In this document: positions 18,291 to 27,249 of the stretch, piece by piece
Layout: every line of letters starts with the position of its first letter
Position numbering within the stretch: the stretch's first letter is position 1
From: Vibrio harveyi NBRC 15634 = ATCC 14126 = KCTC 12724
GTDB taxonomy: Bacteria; Pseudomonadota; Gammaproteobacteria; Enterobacterales; Vibrionaceae
Assembly (NCBI RefSeq): GCF_001591145.1
Contig: NZ_BCUF01000003.1
Span: 62,001-126,000, forward strand
Reading direction: 5' to 3'
Length of the DNA: 64,000 bases
Translations under genes and position numbers: made by a program
The notes under the pieces: generated by a model
What the model was told of the DNA's origin: nothing
The model's database searches: none
Seen by the model: the letters and a program-made list of their open reading frames with translations, nothing else

Positions 18291-19619
18291 ATGTCTTATG
18301 TGTTTCACCGCCATTGTCACGCCAAGTTGCCTACTATCGCCAGAGGGGAAAGGGTTTATCTGTTCGATAGCCAAGGTAATCAATATCTCGATGCTTGCGG
18401 TGGCGCTGCCGTATCAAACCTTGGGCACAGCCACCAAGCAATTAAACAAGCCATGCTCGATCAAATCGAAAAAGTACCTTTTGCTCATACTGGCTTTTTT
18501 ACTAGTGAAGTAAGTGAGCAGTTGGCTGAGTTGATTTGCCAGCAAATGCCATCGCAATTCAATCACGTCTACTTAGTCAGTGGGGGCTCTGAAGCGGTTG
18601 AATCTGCACTAAAGATGGCAAGACAATACTTTGTGGAATGTGGTAAGCCAGAGAAAAAGCAGTTTATTGCTCGCCAGCAAAGTTATCACGGTAATACGCT
18701 TGGTGCGTTGGCTGTTGGTGGTAACGAATGGCGGCGTGAGCCTTTTAAACCCATTTTGCACCCAAGCCATCACATTGCGCCGTGCTATGCCTATCGTCAT
18801 CAAAGAGAAGGTGAATCAGAGCTCGATTACTCACTGAGAGCTGCCAATGAACTTGAAGCTAAAATTTTAGAACTGGGCTCGGATAACGTCATGGCGTTTG
18901 TTGCAGAGCCGATTGTTGGCGCAACAGCTGGCGCAGTACCTGCCACTCTAGGTTACTTCAAACGAATACGAGAGATTTGCGATCGCTATGATGTGTTGCT
19001 GATCATGGATGAGGTGATGTGTGGCGTTGGACGTAGCGGTAGCTTTTTTGCTTTTGAACAAGAGCAAGCCGTCCCAGATTTAGTTTGCATGGCGAAAGGA
19101 TTAGGTGCGGGTTATCAACCTATCGGAGCCGTTGTTGCCAATGACAGAGTCTATCAAGCAATCGCGTCTGGTAGTGGCTTCTTTCAACATGGGCATACTT
19201 TTATGGCGCATCCCGTCGCATGCGCTGCTGCCGTTGCAACCATTCAGACCATCGGTGCCCAAAAGCTCCTGCAAGCCGTCAACCAACAAGGAGCAATGTT
19301 AAAAAGAGAACTCGAGTCAGCGCTTTCAGACTTCCCGTATATTGGGGATATTCGTGGTAAAGGACTGTTTCTTGGCATTGAACTTGTGGCAGACAAAGTA
19401 AGTAAAATACCTCTGCCTAATTCAATTTTGGCAGACAAAAAGATCAAACATCAAGCGATGGAAAATGGACTGATGTGCTATCCAATGGGGGGCACGATTG
19501 ATGGTATCAATGGGCATCATATCCTTCTGGCACCGCCTTTTATCATCGAGCGAAGCCACATTGACGAGCTGGTGGAAAAGCTCACTCGTACACTCAGAGA
19601 GGTGTCGCAAACATGGTAA
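18291..19619 (+). CDS. Class III PLP aminotransferase paired with a beta-keto acid cleavage enzyme
   Basis: The 442-residue protein is a class III (omega-amino acid type) aminotransferase: LVSGGSEAVESALKMAR, the YHGNTLGALAVGG region, LLIMDEVMCGVGRSG for the PLP-ring aspartate, and VCMAKGLGAGYQPIGAV with the PLP lysine. AGGAAGGGA precedes the start. It overlaps the next gene by 7 bp (ATGGTAA), so the two act in one pathway: the aminotransferase would yield a keto acid that the DUF849/BKACE enzyme cleaves with acetyl-CoA, or act on its product. The amine substrate is unknown; the lysine-fermentation kamD-kamE route is only an analogy, and the other kam genes are absent. Confidence 0.88.
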   Translation: MSYVFHRHCHAKLPTIARGERVYLFDSQGNQYLDACGGAAVSNLGHSHQAIKQAMLDQIEKVPFAHTGFFTSEVSEQLAELICQQMPSQFNHVYLVSGGSEAVESALKMARQYFVECGKPEKKQFIARQQSYHGNTLGALAVGGNEWRREPFKPILHPSHHIAPCYAYRHQREGESELDYSLRAANELEAKILELGSDNVMAFVAEPIVGATAGAVPATLGYFKRIREICDRYDVLLIMDEVMCGVGRSGSFFAFEQEQAVPDLVCMAKGLGAGYQPIGAVVANDRVYQAIASGSGFFQHGHTFMAHPVACAAAVATIQTIGAQKLLQAVNQQGAMLKRELESALSDFPYIGDIRGKGLFLGIELVADKVSKIPLPNSILADKKIKHQAMENGLMCYPMGGTIDGINGHHILLAPPFIIERSHIDELVEKLTRTLREVSQTW

Positions 19620-20458
19620 TAAATTCCCCTACAGAAAGAGCTCGAATTGCGATTATTGTTGCGCCTAATGGAGCGAGAAAAAACAAACAAGACCATGCTC
19701 AATTGCCGATGAATACTGAAGAAATAGTTGCCGAGGCGAAAGCATGTCAAACGGCAGGGTCTACCATGATCCATTTGCACGCGAGAGATGTGCAAGGCAG
19801 GCATTCTCTAGAGGTTGATGACAACTTAGAAATCTACCACGCGGTGAAAGCTGCGGTTGGGAATTCGATGATTGTTCAGCTCACAACTGAGGCTGTTGGT
19901 ATGTATTCACCACAACAGCAAATGGCGCTGATCAAAGTGGTAAAACCAGAAGCCGCTTCTTTTGCTTTGCGTGAACTGATTCCTGATGAGCAGAGTGAGG
20001 AGCAAGGTCTTGTCTTTTTTGATTGGGTCGCTTCTCAGGGCATTCTCAGCCAAATCATTTTGTATGATCAGGCAGACATCGAGCGCTATTTCTCCCTAAG
20101 AGAGCGAGGTGTTTTACCAAAGCAAAACCAACACGCGTTAGTGGTACTTGGTCGATATCATGAGGCTCAACAATCTTCACCATGGAATTTACGGGCACTG
20201 CATTTGGAGCGATTTATCGAAGAGAATGTTAGGTGTGCCGTGTGCGCGTTTGGCGTGAGAGAGCAAGACAGTTTAACCCATGCAATGTTACTGGGATTGG
20301 ATGTTCGGGTAGGCTTTGAGAACAACCATTTGAGTTCGGATGGTCAGCTCGCGAAAAGCAATGCAGAGCAAGTTCGGCGATTGAAAGAGATTTGTGAATT
20401 GCTCGATGTGCCCCTGCATGATGCGGAGAGTTTTCGCCTTAGCCTGAGTGGTAGTTGA
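19613..20458 (+). CDS. Beta-keto acid cleavage enzyme (BKACE, DUF849 family)
   Basis: The 281-residue protein has the BKACE fold signature: IHLHARD near residue 60 with zinc-binding histidines, the TEAVGMYS strand and RVGFENNHL near the C-terminus. The family condenses a beta-keto acid with acetyl-CoA to give acetoacetate and a CoA ester; the best-known member is 3-keto-5-aminohexanoate cleavage enzyme. BKACE substrates vary by subgroup and cannot be read from sequence here. It is translationally coupled to the aminotransferase. No CoA-transferase or dehydrogenase follows; downstream is a repeat element and a convergent gene. Confidence 0.88.
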   Translation: MVINSPTERARIAIIVAPNGARKNKQDHAQLPMNTEEIVAEAKACQTAGSTMIHLHARDVQGRHSLEVDDNLEIYHAVKAAVGNSMIVQLTTEAVGMYSPQQQMALIKVVKPEAASFALRELIPDEQSEEQGLVFFDWVASQGILSQIILYDQADIERYFSLRERGVLPKQNQHALVVLGRYHEAQQSSPWNLRALHLERFIEENVRCAVCAFGVREQDSLTHAMLLGLDVRVGFENNHLSSDGQLAKSNAEQVRRLKEICELLDVPLHDAESFRLSLSGS

Positions 20459-20462
20459 TTTG

Positions 20463-20580
20463 AGAGATTCCCGACTCAGTCGTTCCTCCTTCTCGAGAAT
20501 GACGGAATTAGCCTTGGTTGATGCTTGGTTTTACATAGCGTCATTATCTAGAGCGGCGAAGGAGCGAGTAGGGAATCGCT
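20463..20580. repeat. Imperfect long inverted-repeat intergenic element (MITE-like)
   Basis: The left arm (from AGAGATTCCCGACTCAGTCG) and the reverse complement of the right arm (AGCGATTCCCTACTCGCTCC) are clearly related over about 40 bp, giving a 118-bp palindromic element between convergent genes. A half-copy related to the left arm occurs at 54385-54426. It has no coding capacity. Confidence 0.6.
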
Positions 20581-20593
20581 TCTTTTCTTAAGA

Positions 20594-20620
20594 CACAAAA
20601 AAGGCTCCAATCGGAGCCCT
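20594..20620 (-). terminator. Terminator of the metT-like gene
   Basis: GGCTCC-AATC-GGAGCC (read on either strand); on the minus strand it is followed by TTTTTTGTG. Confidence 0.85.
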
Positions 20621-20635
20621 TCTTCAAAGTTAATT

Positions 20636-22003
20636 TTAGCTTTCAGTCTGAGGGACAGGCTGACGTGCCGGATGCTTGATAAACACCGCCACGATAGCTG
20701 CAATTGCAAGCGCGAAACAGTAATAAGAATTCGCGACAACTTCTAGTGGAGAAAGGTTAAATACCGAGCCCAATAGCAGAACTTGCGCACCGTATGGCAA
20801 TACACCTTGGATAACACACGAGAAAATGTCCAACAAACTTGCAGAGCGACGCGGTGAAACGTTGTTCTCTTCTGCCAGCTGACGAGCCACGCTACCTGAT
20901 ACGATGATGGCAACGGTGTTGTTGGCGGTACAGGTATTCACCATCGAAACCAGACCAGCAATACCGAGCTCACTTGCACGACCATTTGCTTCTTTCGAGT
21001 GGCTAGAGCCAAACGTACGGATGATGCCGCTCACTAGGTTAGTTAGAAACGCGAGACCGCCTTGGCGACGCATAAGCTCACTCAGACCACCAATCAGCAT
21101 GGATAGCAGGAAGATCTCTTGCATGTTGCCAAAGCCTGAGTAGATGTCTTGCGCGAAGTTGGTTAGACCGTAATCATCGATAGAAGACAAGCTCACGCCG
21201 CCTGCCAAAACGATACCAATAGTAAGCACGACAAACACATTCATGCCTGATACAGCAAGGATAAGAATCGTCACATATGGCAGCACTTTCAACCATTCAA
21301 TAGGACCGGTTTCTGGTACTTGAGTCGCTGTGCTGTTGAAGGCGAAGATCACAAGCGCAACCAGTGCTGCTGGTAGTGCGATACGGATGTTCTCTTTGAA
21401 TTTGTCCTTCATCTCACAGCCTTGAGAACGGGTTGCCGCAATTGTGGTGTCTGAGATGATAGAAAGGTTATCACCAAACATTGCGCCGCTAAGTACTACA
21501 CCAGCAGTCAATGGAAGACTCATACCTGCTGATTGAGCAATGCCCAGAGCAACAGGCGCAACTGCTGCGATGGTACCCATTGAGGTGCCCATCGCTGTCG
21601 CAATAAATGCAGAAATCAGGAAGATACCCGGCAAGATCATGCTGGTTGGAATCGCAGAAAGACCAAGGTTAACTGTCGCATCTACGCCGCCAGACGCTTT
21701 TGCAACTGCAGCAAAGGCACCGGCAAGCAGGTAGATCATACACATCGCGATGATGTCTTGATGACCAACGCCACGCATAAAGTGTTCGATAGAGCGATTG
21801 AGTTTGTCTTTGCTTAGGATGAGCGCAAGGATCACAGCAGGCAATACCGCGATAGGCGCTGGCAGTTGGTAGAAGGCGAAATCAACGCCTTGCAAGGATA
21901 AGTAAGTGCCCACGCCAATAAACAGCGCAAGGAATAGCACTAAAGGTAAAAGTGCGACCGCTGATGGTGCGATTGCTTTATTAGAATTTTTAGAACCAGA
22001 CAT
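20636..22003 (-). CDS. metT: Probable methionine transporter MetT (NhaC family), MetJ-controlled
   Basis: This membrane protein of about 455 residues has roughly 11 helices. GTSMGTIAAVAPVALG, SGAMFGDNLSIISDTT and MVNTCTANNTVAIIVSG are NhaC-superfamily signatures. I place the start at MSGSKNSN (22003) because the longer frame to 22066 would run through the operator. Upstream are tandem MetJ boxes, including one exact AGACGTCT; comparative genomics has described MetJ- or SAM-regulated NhaC-type carriers named MetT. Together these make methionine uptake with Na+ or H+ the best prediction. It is monocistronic, with a terminator after the stop. Confidence 0.8.
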   Translation of the reverse strand: MSGSKNSNKAIAPSAVALLPLVLFLALFIGVGTYLSLQGVDFAFYQLPAPIAVLPAVILALILSKDKLNRSIEHFMRGVGHQDIIAMCMIYLLAGAFAAVAKASGGVDATVNLGLSAIPTSMILPGIFLISAFIATAMGTSMGTIAAVAPVALGIAQSAGMSLPLTAGVVLSGAMFGDNLSIISDTTIAATRSQGCEMKDKFKENIRIALPAALVALVIFAFNSTATQVPETGPIEWLKVLPYVTILILAVSGMNVFVVLTIGIVLAGGVSLSSIDDYGLTNFAQDIYSGFGNMQEIFLLSMLIGGLSELMRRQGGLAFLTNLVSGIIRTFGSSHSKEANGRASELGIAGLVSMVNTCTANNTVAIIVSGSVARQLAEENNVSPRRSASLLDIFSCVIQGVLPYGAQVLLLGSVFNLSPLEVVANSYYCFALAIAAIVAVFIKHPARQPVPQTES

Positions 22004-22055
22004 GTGAACGACAACATAATCAACAAATAAGGCGAGCAGACTAATCTGACACCAA

Positions 22056-22087
22056 AGACTTGTCAACGTCTAGACGTCTAAATGGCT
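22056..22087. promoter_or_regulatory. Four tandem MetJ boxes
   Basis: Four consecutive 8-bp units, AGACTTGT CAACGTCT AGACGTCT and AAATGGCT, match the met box AGACGTCT at 6, 6, 8 and 5 of 8 positions. Contiguous 8-bp phasing is the diagnostic layout for cooperative MetJ binding. The array is 53-84 bp before the start at 22003 on the minus strand. Confidence 0.82.
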
Positions 22088-22111
22088 GGTTATTTTTAAT
22101 CGAAAAGACCA

Positions 22112-22153
22112 AGAAAAAAAGCTCACATAACATATCTTATTGATACTGTGAGC
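22112..22153 (-). terminator. Terminator of the DedA gene
   Basis: GCTCACA / TGTGAGC outer stem with an inner TATC / GATA pairing; on the minus strand followed by TTTTTTTC. Confidence 0.7.
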
Positions 22154-22182
22154 CTTTGTAGAATTTTACTTGTGTAGAGTAT

Positions 22183-22782
22183 TTATGCTTTTTTTCGTTT
22201 GAGGAGCGCGAAGATCATCAGTGAGAACAACAACGCTGCGCTCGACCAAACCACGTAGCGATGATCGGTATAGAACTGGCTGAGAACGCTTAGATGCTCA
22301 AACGCAAAGTTAGTGAGCAAACTGAACACGGCAACCCAAATGGTGGTTGCAAGGGCGTTGCCCAATAAGAACTCTTTACGCGACATCTTAGCAATGCCAC
22401 AAGCAAGCGGCATAAACTGTTTCATTCCTTCAATAAAGCGGCTGACAACCAAGCAAGCAGGACCATACTTCTGAATTGTATTTTGTAGCTTCTGCATTTT
22501 AGGGCCAGAAATATAGCCTTTCTTGTCTAACCAACCTTCAAAGTGATAGCCAATCAGGTAGCCGCACGTGTTGCCAAAAAAGCAACTCAACCAAGAGACT
22601 ATCATCACTAGGCTAAGGTTCATGACATGCTCAGATGAGATGATAGACGCCGCAATCATCAGCGATTGCCCCGGCATCGGAATGCCAATACCTTCAAGAA
22701 AGATGCTGACGATAAGGGCGAGATAGCCATATTGCTCAAGCAGCGGCTTCATCGCCATCAGTAAATCATTAATGTGTTCCAA
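22183..22782 (-). CDS. DedA-family membrane protein
   Basis: About 199 residues with FLEGIGIPMPGQSLMIAAS, YLIGYHFEGWLD, and RFIEGMKQFMPLACGIAKM, the arginine- and glycine-bearing motifs of the DedA (SNARE-associated/VTT) family. These inner-membrane proteins are linked to undecaprenyl-phosphate or phospholipid flipping and proton-dependent homeostasis. I favour the TTG at 22782 (MEHINDLLMAM) because AGAGGAA lies about 6 nt upstream; the TTG at 22800 would leave no ribosome site. Specific role unknown. Confidence 0.85.
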   Translation of the reverse strand: MEHINDLLMAMKPLLEQYGYLALIVSIFLEGIGIPMPGQSLMIAASIISSEHVMNLSLVMIVSWLSCFFGNTCGYLIGYHFEGWLDKKGYISGPKMQKLQNTIQKYGPACLVVSRFIEGMKQFMPLACGIAKMSRKEFLLGNALATTIWVAVFSLLTNFAFEHLSVLSQFYTDHRYVVWSSAALLFSLMIFALLKRKKA

Positions 22783-22903
22783 ATGCTTTCCTCTAACCAA
22801 AGTGGAACGAAGCTGGAGTGATACTCCTGTTAGTTAGCTTGGTCAATCGACGTTGTTCTCAAATAGTCAAATCTGACATTCCGTTGATAATAGTGGTGCG
22901 TAT

Positions 22904-24946
22904 TTAGTCTTTTAGGTTACGCCTTACTAAGTCGTGCATTTGCTTAATCGTCATCAATGCTAACCAGATGATCTCTTCGACAGAGCGCTGTCCTGCGGTC
23001 GAGGAGGGATGATTGGCATCGGTTTTATTGCTCAGTGCTGGCAGCTCATGAACACGATTGTCACGAATCGTACTGATCAACGCATCCATCGCATCATGAA
23101 TCAGGCGTTCTACTTGCAATGAACCTTGGTAATGGGTGCCCGCTCTCACTAGAGGGATCAGCAAGCAGAGGTAGTGACTCAACAAGCGATAATGGCTCAA
23201 CATATCTTCGTAATAATGCGGATCGGCGCGAGTGTGCCTTGGCTCTTGCTGCATCTCGTTGTAAATCAGTTCAAGATCGCTTTCTGCAGTGAGCATGGCG
23301 GCACGTTGCTTAGTGAGCGCCATGTGATCACGTTGCTCTGTGTCGACTTGTAACTGCTCATAGCAATACACAAATAAGCTTTTTGAACTATCGAGCGCTT
23401 TTAATGCTTGGGTATGAATCTCCTTACCTCGCCACTGCGGCCACAATAAGCCATAACCGAGTAGGACAATTGCGCCACCGACGACATTGTCGATCAAGCG
23501 CGGAGCGGCAAAGTCGAGCCCCTGATGTGCCATGGTTTGATAAACCAAAATCAACAGCGCGGTAATACAGCCAATCGCCAGCGAGTAATGGCGCATAATA
23601 TTGAGCATTGCGATGGGTAATAGGACCGCGATTAATACCAACAGGATGGTCGTTGGTACGCCAAGATGAATCAAGGAGGTGGCGAAGAGTACCCCAAGTG
23701 CCGTACCCAAACAGCGTTGCCAAGTTTTACTTCGGGTTGCCAAGAAACTCGGTTGAATGACCATCAACATGGAAATCAACACCCAATCCGGGCGAATCAA
23801 TTCAAAGTATTCAGCAATCCCAGCTCCAAGAGCGAACATCAAACCAACGCGAGTCACATGGCGCCAAATTGGGTTGCCTCGACTTGGCAAACGAAAAGAC
23901 AGCTCGAATGGTTGCACCTCAAAGGAGCGTTCATAAGCGGGCTCATTGAGCTCAATACGACGAGAAATATGCTTTACCGCGTATGCCCAGTAGCGAAAGC
24001 GAGGCTGGTCTTCTAGCTTCACCGCCTCAATCAAATCATGGGCTTCCTGCTCTAGTGAGCTCAAGTGTTCCATCTCTTCATGCGTGTTATGCAAAAGCTG
24101 CTTGGCTTTGTGTCTTAATCTTTGCTGGCAGTGTTGGCTCCAAACCAAGAGCAGATCTCGTTTCGGTTTACTGGATTGAAATTGCTTAAGCAGATCAGGG
24201 TTGCTGGTATGGCTGCTCAAGACGACTTCAAATGTATCGAGCGCCAAAAACAAAGCCTGACGTAGAGAGTTGGCGTCTTCATGTTTCGAGCGAAAAGATT
24301 CTGATTGCAGCGCTTGTTGGAACAGTTCAATCAACTGATATTTGATGCGTCGTTTCGGAGCATCGGTTTCGCTTCCAAGTAAGAAAGCTTGGCGATATTG
24401 AATGTAGTCCGCTAGCGTCTCGTAAATCGCAGAAAGACAAACACGCAGCGCGTAATGTTTCCATAAGGCAAACCAAAGCCAACTGAACAGCGCAAAAGTG
24501 AGTGGTCCCAACACCAACATAGGATAGAGACCAAGTACCGCGCTGGAATTATGTAGTGACAAGCTCACGACCGCGATCAGTAAGCTCGACATGCCAAGAC
24601 GTCCCCAAAACGGACCATTCACTGCTGTACTCGCCAATATTGCTCCCATCGCGCCGTAAGTCAGCCACAGCGGTAAGCCCATATTCAGCAGAGCATAACT
24701 GATGACGAGCGTAATGCTCCACGTAAAAGCGGTAATCGCAAAGCGTGTCCAGCGTCTAGGACCGGCAGTGTCTAAACCGCTGATCAATGCTGCAGGCATG
24801 GTCATTAAAGCTGTCATGGCGAGATTGATTTGGTTGAATAACACACCCAATCCCATGAATAGGACAATCGCGCTGGTGGCACGCAAACCAAGGTTGACAG
24901 AAGGGGAGTACCAGATTTTACGCAGAAAGGCAGGAGATAACGTCAT
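22904..24946 (-). CDS. FUSC-family inner-membrane protein (YccS/YhfK-like)
   Basis: The 680-residue protein shows the FUSC duplication: a hydrophobic block of about six helices (residues 15-165), a long soluble helical region (about 165-350), a second block of helices (about 355-500, with HVTRVGLMFALGAGIAE and PSFLATRSKTWQRCLGTALG), and a soluble C-terminal domain. Members are linked to aromatic acid or fusaric acid efflux, mostly by homology. A LysR regulator gene lies immediately upstream on the same strand (99-bp gap) and may regulate it. No adjacent HlyD-type periplasmic adaptor is present, as in YccS-type single-gene members. Confidence 0.85.
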   Translation of the reverse strand: MTLSPAFLRKIWYSPSVNLGLRATSAIVLFMGLGVLFNQINLAMTALMTMPAALISGLDTAGPRRWTRFAITAFTWSITLVISYALLNMGLPLWLTYGAMGAILASTAVNGPFWGRLGMSSLLIAVVSLSLHNSSAVLGLYPMLVLGPLTFALFSWLWFALWKHYALRVCLSAIYETLADYIQYRQAFLLGSETDAPKRRIKYQLIELFQQALQSESFRSKHEDANSLRQALFLALDTFEVVLSSHTSNPDLLKQFQSSKPKRDLLLVWSQHCQQRLRHKAKQLLHNTHEEMEHLSSLEQEAHDLIEAVKLEDQPRFRYWAYAVKHISRRIELNEPAYERSFEVQPFELSFRLPSRGNPIWRHVTRVGLMFALGAGIAEYFELIRPDWVLISMLMVIQPSFLATRSKTWQRCLGTALGVLFATSLIHLGVPTTILLVLIAVLLPIAMLNIMRHYSLAIGCITALLILVYQTMAHQGLDFAAPRLIDNVVGGAIVLLGYGLLWPQWRGKEIHTQALKALDSSKSLFVYCYEQLQVDTEQRDHMALTKQRAAMLTAESDLELIYNEMQQEPRHTRADPHYYEDMLSHYRLLSHYLCLLIPLVRAGTHYQGSLQVERLIHDAMDALISTIRDNRVHELPALSNKTDANHPSSTAGQRSVEEIIWLALMTIKQMHDLVRRNLKD

Positions 24947-25045
24947 AAACCCTCATTACAGTTGGCAACACCTTCAGTGTAACGCGAATATCTTTAGATG
25001 TGCTGGCTTCAACCACAGTTTGAAAAATTGAAGCAGAGTCGTTAT

Positions 25046-25939
25046 CTAACCGACGCCTTCTCCAAGTTGACTAAATAGCCAATCATTGAACAGTGAGACT
25101 TTTCGCGCCGCTAGACGGTAGTTCGGCACAAATACGTAATAGCCATAATGGCTATGCATACGCAATTGTTGGATGTGGTAGACCTCATCTCTCGACATCG
25201 CCTGCTGCACCATAAAATCAGGCAGGAGGGCAAGACCTTTACCAAGCTTTACCGCTTCATAAGAGAGATAGAAATGCTCATGACCGACGGGGTGATAATG
25301 AATCGCGCTTTGCAGAGATTGCTCTAGTTTGAACTGCTCCCACAACTGCGGGCGCGTTGTTTGAGGAATAAAAGCGAAATCCGTAATGGATTGTTTGTCA
25401 TTACACGTTGAAGAACTTGATGAGCCCGTTAGCAGCAGCGTTTCTTGACGCAGCAATCGACCATGTTCGTAGTGACTAGAGAGAGGAAGGCAACGGATGG
25501 TGATGTCGCTGTCTACATCTAACTGATTTATTGGACCATCACTGGTGCGAACTTTAACGCGGATGTCAGGATGGATTTGATGGAATTCATCAATGTTTGG
25601 CACCAACCACAAACTGGCGAAAGAAGGCGTAACATCGACCACCAGTAACTCTTGCTCTGTATCGGTTTGAATTAAGCTCGCCGTCGCATGTTGGATGATC
25701 TCCAACGCTTCGGTCACCTTGGGCAAGTAACGTTTTCCTTCTTCGCTGAGTTCAATACCATTGATACCACGCTGAATCAAAGGTAACCCAACCAGTTGCT
25801 CTAACGTCGCAATTTGTTTGCTCGCGGCACCTTGAGTTACGCACAAACTCTCTGCCGCTTTAGAAAAACTCAGATGGTTAGCAACTGCAACAAAGGTTCG
25901 CAGCGCACGAATAGAAGGGTACTCACTGCCTTTTAGCAT
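25046..25939 (-). CDS. LysR-family transcriptional regulator
   Basis: The 297-residue protein has a LysR winged helix (LRTFVAVANHLSFSKAAESL, GAASKQIATLEQLVG, ELSEEGKRYLP) and a GcvA-like effector domain (VDVTPSFASLWLVPNI). It is transcribed toward the FUSC gene on the same strand and could form a unit with it. It is the last gene of normal base composition before the AT-rich block, so the island's left boundary is probably between 25.95 and 26.2 kb. Target and effector unknown. Confidence 0.88.
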   Translation of the reverse strand: MLKGSEYPSIRALRTFVAVANHLSFSKAAESLCVTQGAASKQIATLEQLVGLPLIQRGINGIELSEEGKRYLPKVTEALEIIQHATASLIQTDTEQELLVVDVTPSFASLWLVPNIDEFHQIHPDIRVKVRTSDGPINQLDVDSDITIRCLPLSSHYEHGRLLRQETLLLTGSSSSSTCNDKQSITDFAFIPQTTRPQLWEQFKLEQSLQSAIHYHPVGHEHFYLSYEAVKLGKGLALLPDFMVQQAMSRDEVYHIQQLRMHSHYGYYVFVPNYRLAARKVSLFNDWLFSQLGEGVG

Positions 25940-26035
25940 AAACTCATGTCCATTGATGAATGCTTAAACACAGACTAAGAGATTTTGGCTAGGAATCAAA
26001 GCGATGAGTTGAGGGGAACTACGAATCGCAGATAC

Positions 26036-26065
26036 AAAAAGGGCCAACCCTTTCGAGTTGACCCT
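26036..26065 (-). terminator. Orphan minus-strand terminator
   Basis: Read on the minus strand, AAGGGTCAAC and GTTGGCCCTT form a 10-bp stem (one G-U) followed by TTTTTG. No protein gene lies upstream of it on that strand for more than 1 kb, so it either ends a small RNA or is left over from a gene removed when the adjacent AT-rich block was acquired. Confidence 0.6.
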
Positions 26066-27196
26066 TGGTCGGAATGAGCAGAGGAATTTGGAGTTAAAAT
26101 TACTCTGTTTATGGCTCATCATTTAACACTGAACTTACTTTTTATACTTCATATGACCTTTTAATAATTACTAATTCAACTCCCAATTCCATAATATATT
26201 TCTTGAGTGAATGGAACTGGATTTATTTCGTATAGATTTTAGAACTTGTACCGCCCCGGAACGAGTACAACTCAGGGAAAATTAGCTCTGCATGATTTTC
26301 ATTTCAGGTCCAGTGATTGCTATACCTTTTTTGTGTTCCAAATAAAACAACGTCAATTCGTTTTTGTTCACGATTTTTATGACTTTCTGTCTGTTTTTCG
26401 ACATATCAAGACCATTTCTTCCAATACTTTAGTCATTTAATGCAATGTGTACTTTAATATTCTTTCGCTACTTTATTCTTAAGCTTATCCTATTCTCTAT
26501 TTTTCTCTTAGATAGGAGAGTCTTTTCTGCAACGTTAAGTTGTTCTGGTTTTATTATTTTTTTGGAAATATAAGCAAAGTAAAGTTGATTATTGCAATAA
26601 AAAAGAGAACGAGCTATATCTTCTTTGGCTTAGAAAGCTTCTTAATAAGCATTATTGATGTGCCTGTTTGTTATCAAATAAATTTAAATGTTTTATATAA
26701 AGTGATTTAATTTTAATTCATCAAGTAAAAAATAATTGTAGATGTTGATTTTATAAGCCCCTTCATTAATTAACCTAATGTTAGGTCGTATAAATGCGCA
26801 ATGTAACCTAATTGTCGATAGCTCAGGTCTTATTTAAGGTGTGATTTGTATAAGGCTCCCAATTTATTATTTTTGAAATTTGATTATTCAAAATGCACTC
26901 CAGTGCCTTGTGATTAACTCTGACATGTTTAAATAGTGGCTAGTGAATGTTTGTGATTTGTCGTTGAATGATAGTTAGCATTGAATTTGGGTAGGATTAA
27001 TCTCTGTGAACTTACGTTAAGTGGTTTTTTCTTTCGGTATTTTTCTGTTTTTTAACAATAACTTACGTTTAAGCTGTGTCAGTGAAAATGATTGATATAA
27101 GTTTACTTTTATGGCGTTTGTTGTTTGATTACTATTCCCCCTCGCCATCTCACTTGGAGGCATTATTGATATGTTGTGTGAGGTTTTTTAATGTAA
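26066..27196. other. Gene-free AT-rich region at the left edge of the island
   Basis: About 1.1 kb with no convincing reading frame: the longest candidate is a 64-codon frame without a ribosome site. Base composition becomes strongly AT-rich here. It may hold the fimbrial promoter region and small RNAs; apart from the orphan terminator at its left edge I see no clear structure or transposase remnant. Confidence 0.6.
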
Positions 27197-27217
27197 TTGA
27201 ACTTTGAACTTTGAACT
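27197..27217 (+). repeat. Three perfect tandem heptads (TTGAACT) in the fimbrial promoter
   Basis: TTGAACT is repeated exactly three times, head to tail, 46-66 bp before the chaperone start at 27263. The 7-bp period and promoter position recall the TTTTGAT heptads bound by ToxR at V. cholerae ctxAB, and a ToxR-like regulator is encoded in the same block. Copy number could also vary by slippage. Regulator binding is inference. Confidence 0.7.
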
Positions 27218-27249
27218 TTTTAATCTTTTTAAAAAAGTTTGAGTAATTT

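Noticed and set aside
26036-26065. Qrr or Spot 42 type small RNA assignment for the orphan terminator
   Set aside because: The stem sequence does not match the conserved cores of those RNAs.
26246-26440. 64-codon plus-strand frame at the island's left edge
   Set aside because: No ribosome site, no signal or domain; expected by chance in this stretch.
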